Source of the DNA: Pseudomonas fluorescens
GTDB lineage: Bacteria > Pseudomonadota > Gammaproteobacteria > Pseudomonadales > Pseudomonadaceae
Assembly: GCF_902497625.1 (NCBI RefSeq)
Contig: NZ_CABVGX010000006.1
Coordinates: 1-64,000, forward strand
Length of the DNA: 64,000 bases
Reading direction: 5' to 3'
Part shown: positions 63,972-64,000 of the stretch, one piece after another
Numbering within the stretch: position 1 is the first letter of the stretch
Layout: each line of letters starts with the position of its first letter
Program-made: the position numbers and the translations under genes
Notes under the pieces: generated by a model
The model's input: the letters and a program-made list of their open reading frames with translations, nothing else
What the model was told of the DNA's origin: nothing
Databases searched by the model: none

Positions 63972-64000
63972 AAAAAAACCCTGAATCTTGCGATTCAGGG
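63972..64000 (-). terminator. Terminator at the right edge
   Basis: CCCTGAATC TTGC GATTCAGGG with a run of A on the left, so it ends a minus-strand transcript coming from beyond the window. Confidence 0.8.

Overview
The window looks like a chromosomal segment of a Pseudomonas of the fluorescens group. The evidence is a dctB-dctD pair next to rfbC (the order I recall around PA5164-PA5166 of P. aeruginosa), aguB-aguA, an OprD-family porin with a C-terminal Phe, a basic-amino-acid ABC operon resembling PA5152-PA5155, a GabP-type permease, and GC-rich core genes. No database search was possible, so names rest on motifs and recall.

Left core (1-15.27 kb). C4-dicarboxylate sensor and regulator (dctB-dctD), the dTDP-rhamnose epimerase rfbC, and a 970-residue kinase/aminotransferase fusion followed by aguB and aguA (agmatine to putrescine). 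Then come a small ORF, an OprD-type porin, a DUF3077 gene with a structured 5' element, a RelE/HTH toxin-antitoxin pair, a tautomerase-DsbA-SDR operon, and a divergent NmrA-like reductase/HxlR regulator pair.

Mobile region (15.27-54.74 kb). Two tandem islands sit at the 3' end of a tRNA-Thr(UGU) gene that is intact only at 54.69-54.77 kb. Fragments of the tRNA 3' end mark the left edge (15.32 kb, degenerate) and the junction of the two islands (27.15 kb, 50 bp identical to the tRNA). Island 1 carries an AT-rich SIR2-HerA-KTSC defence operon, a 1,261-residue protein with a C-terminal PD-(D/E)XK nuclease motif that I cannot assign to a known system, an integrase module whose degenerate second copy lies on the other side of that large gene, a non-coding block with four DnaA-box-like sites and large palindromes, and a P4-type integrase with an unusual TACCCTTA motif cluster. 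Island 2 carries its own integrase, a satellite-like replication block (AlpA, Toprim primase, DUF3987), a possible defence group (PD-(D/E)XK nuclease, UvrD-like helicase, DUF262/DUF1524 protein), four small proteins of unknown role (three with membrane or signal segments), a serine recombinase, and a type I restriction operon (hsdM-hsdS-AlbA/Schlafen-like-hsdR-YgjP metalloprotease).

Right core (54.77-64 kb). A methyltransferase gene at the end of a basic-amino-acid ABC transporter operon, gabP behind a sigma-54-like promoter, two tandem paralogous small genes, an alpha/beta hydrolase and an N-terminally shortened DUF1016 nuclease.

The best candidates for undescribed biology are the 1,261-residue nuclease-ended protein (19.43-23.22 kb) with its flanking repeats, the 34.2-40.0 kb nuclease/helicase/DUF262 group, and the TACCCTTA cluster in and around the island 1 integrase.
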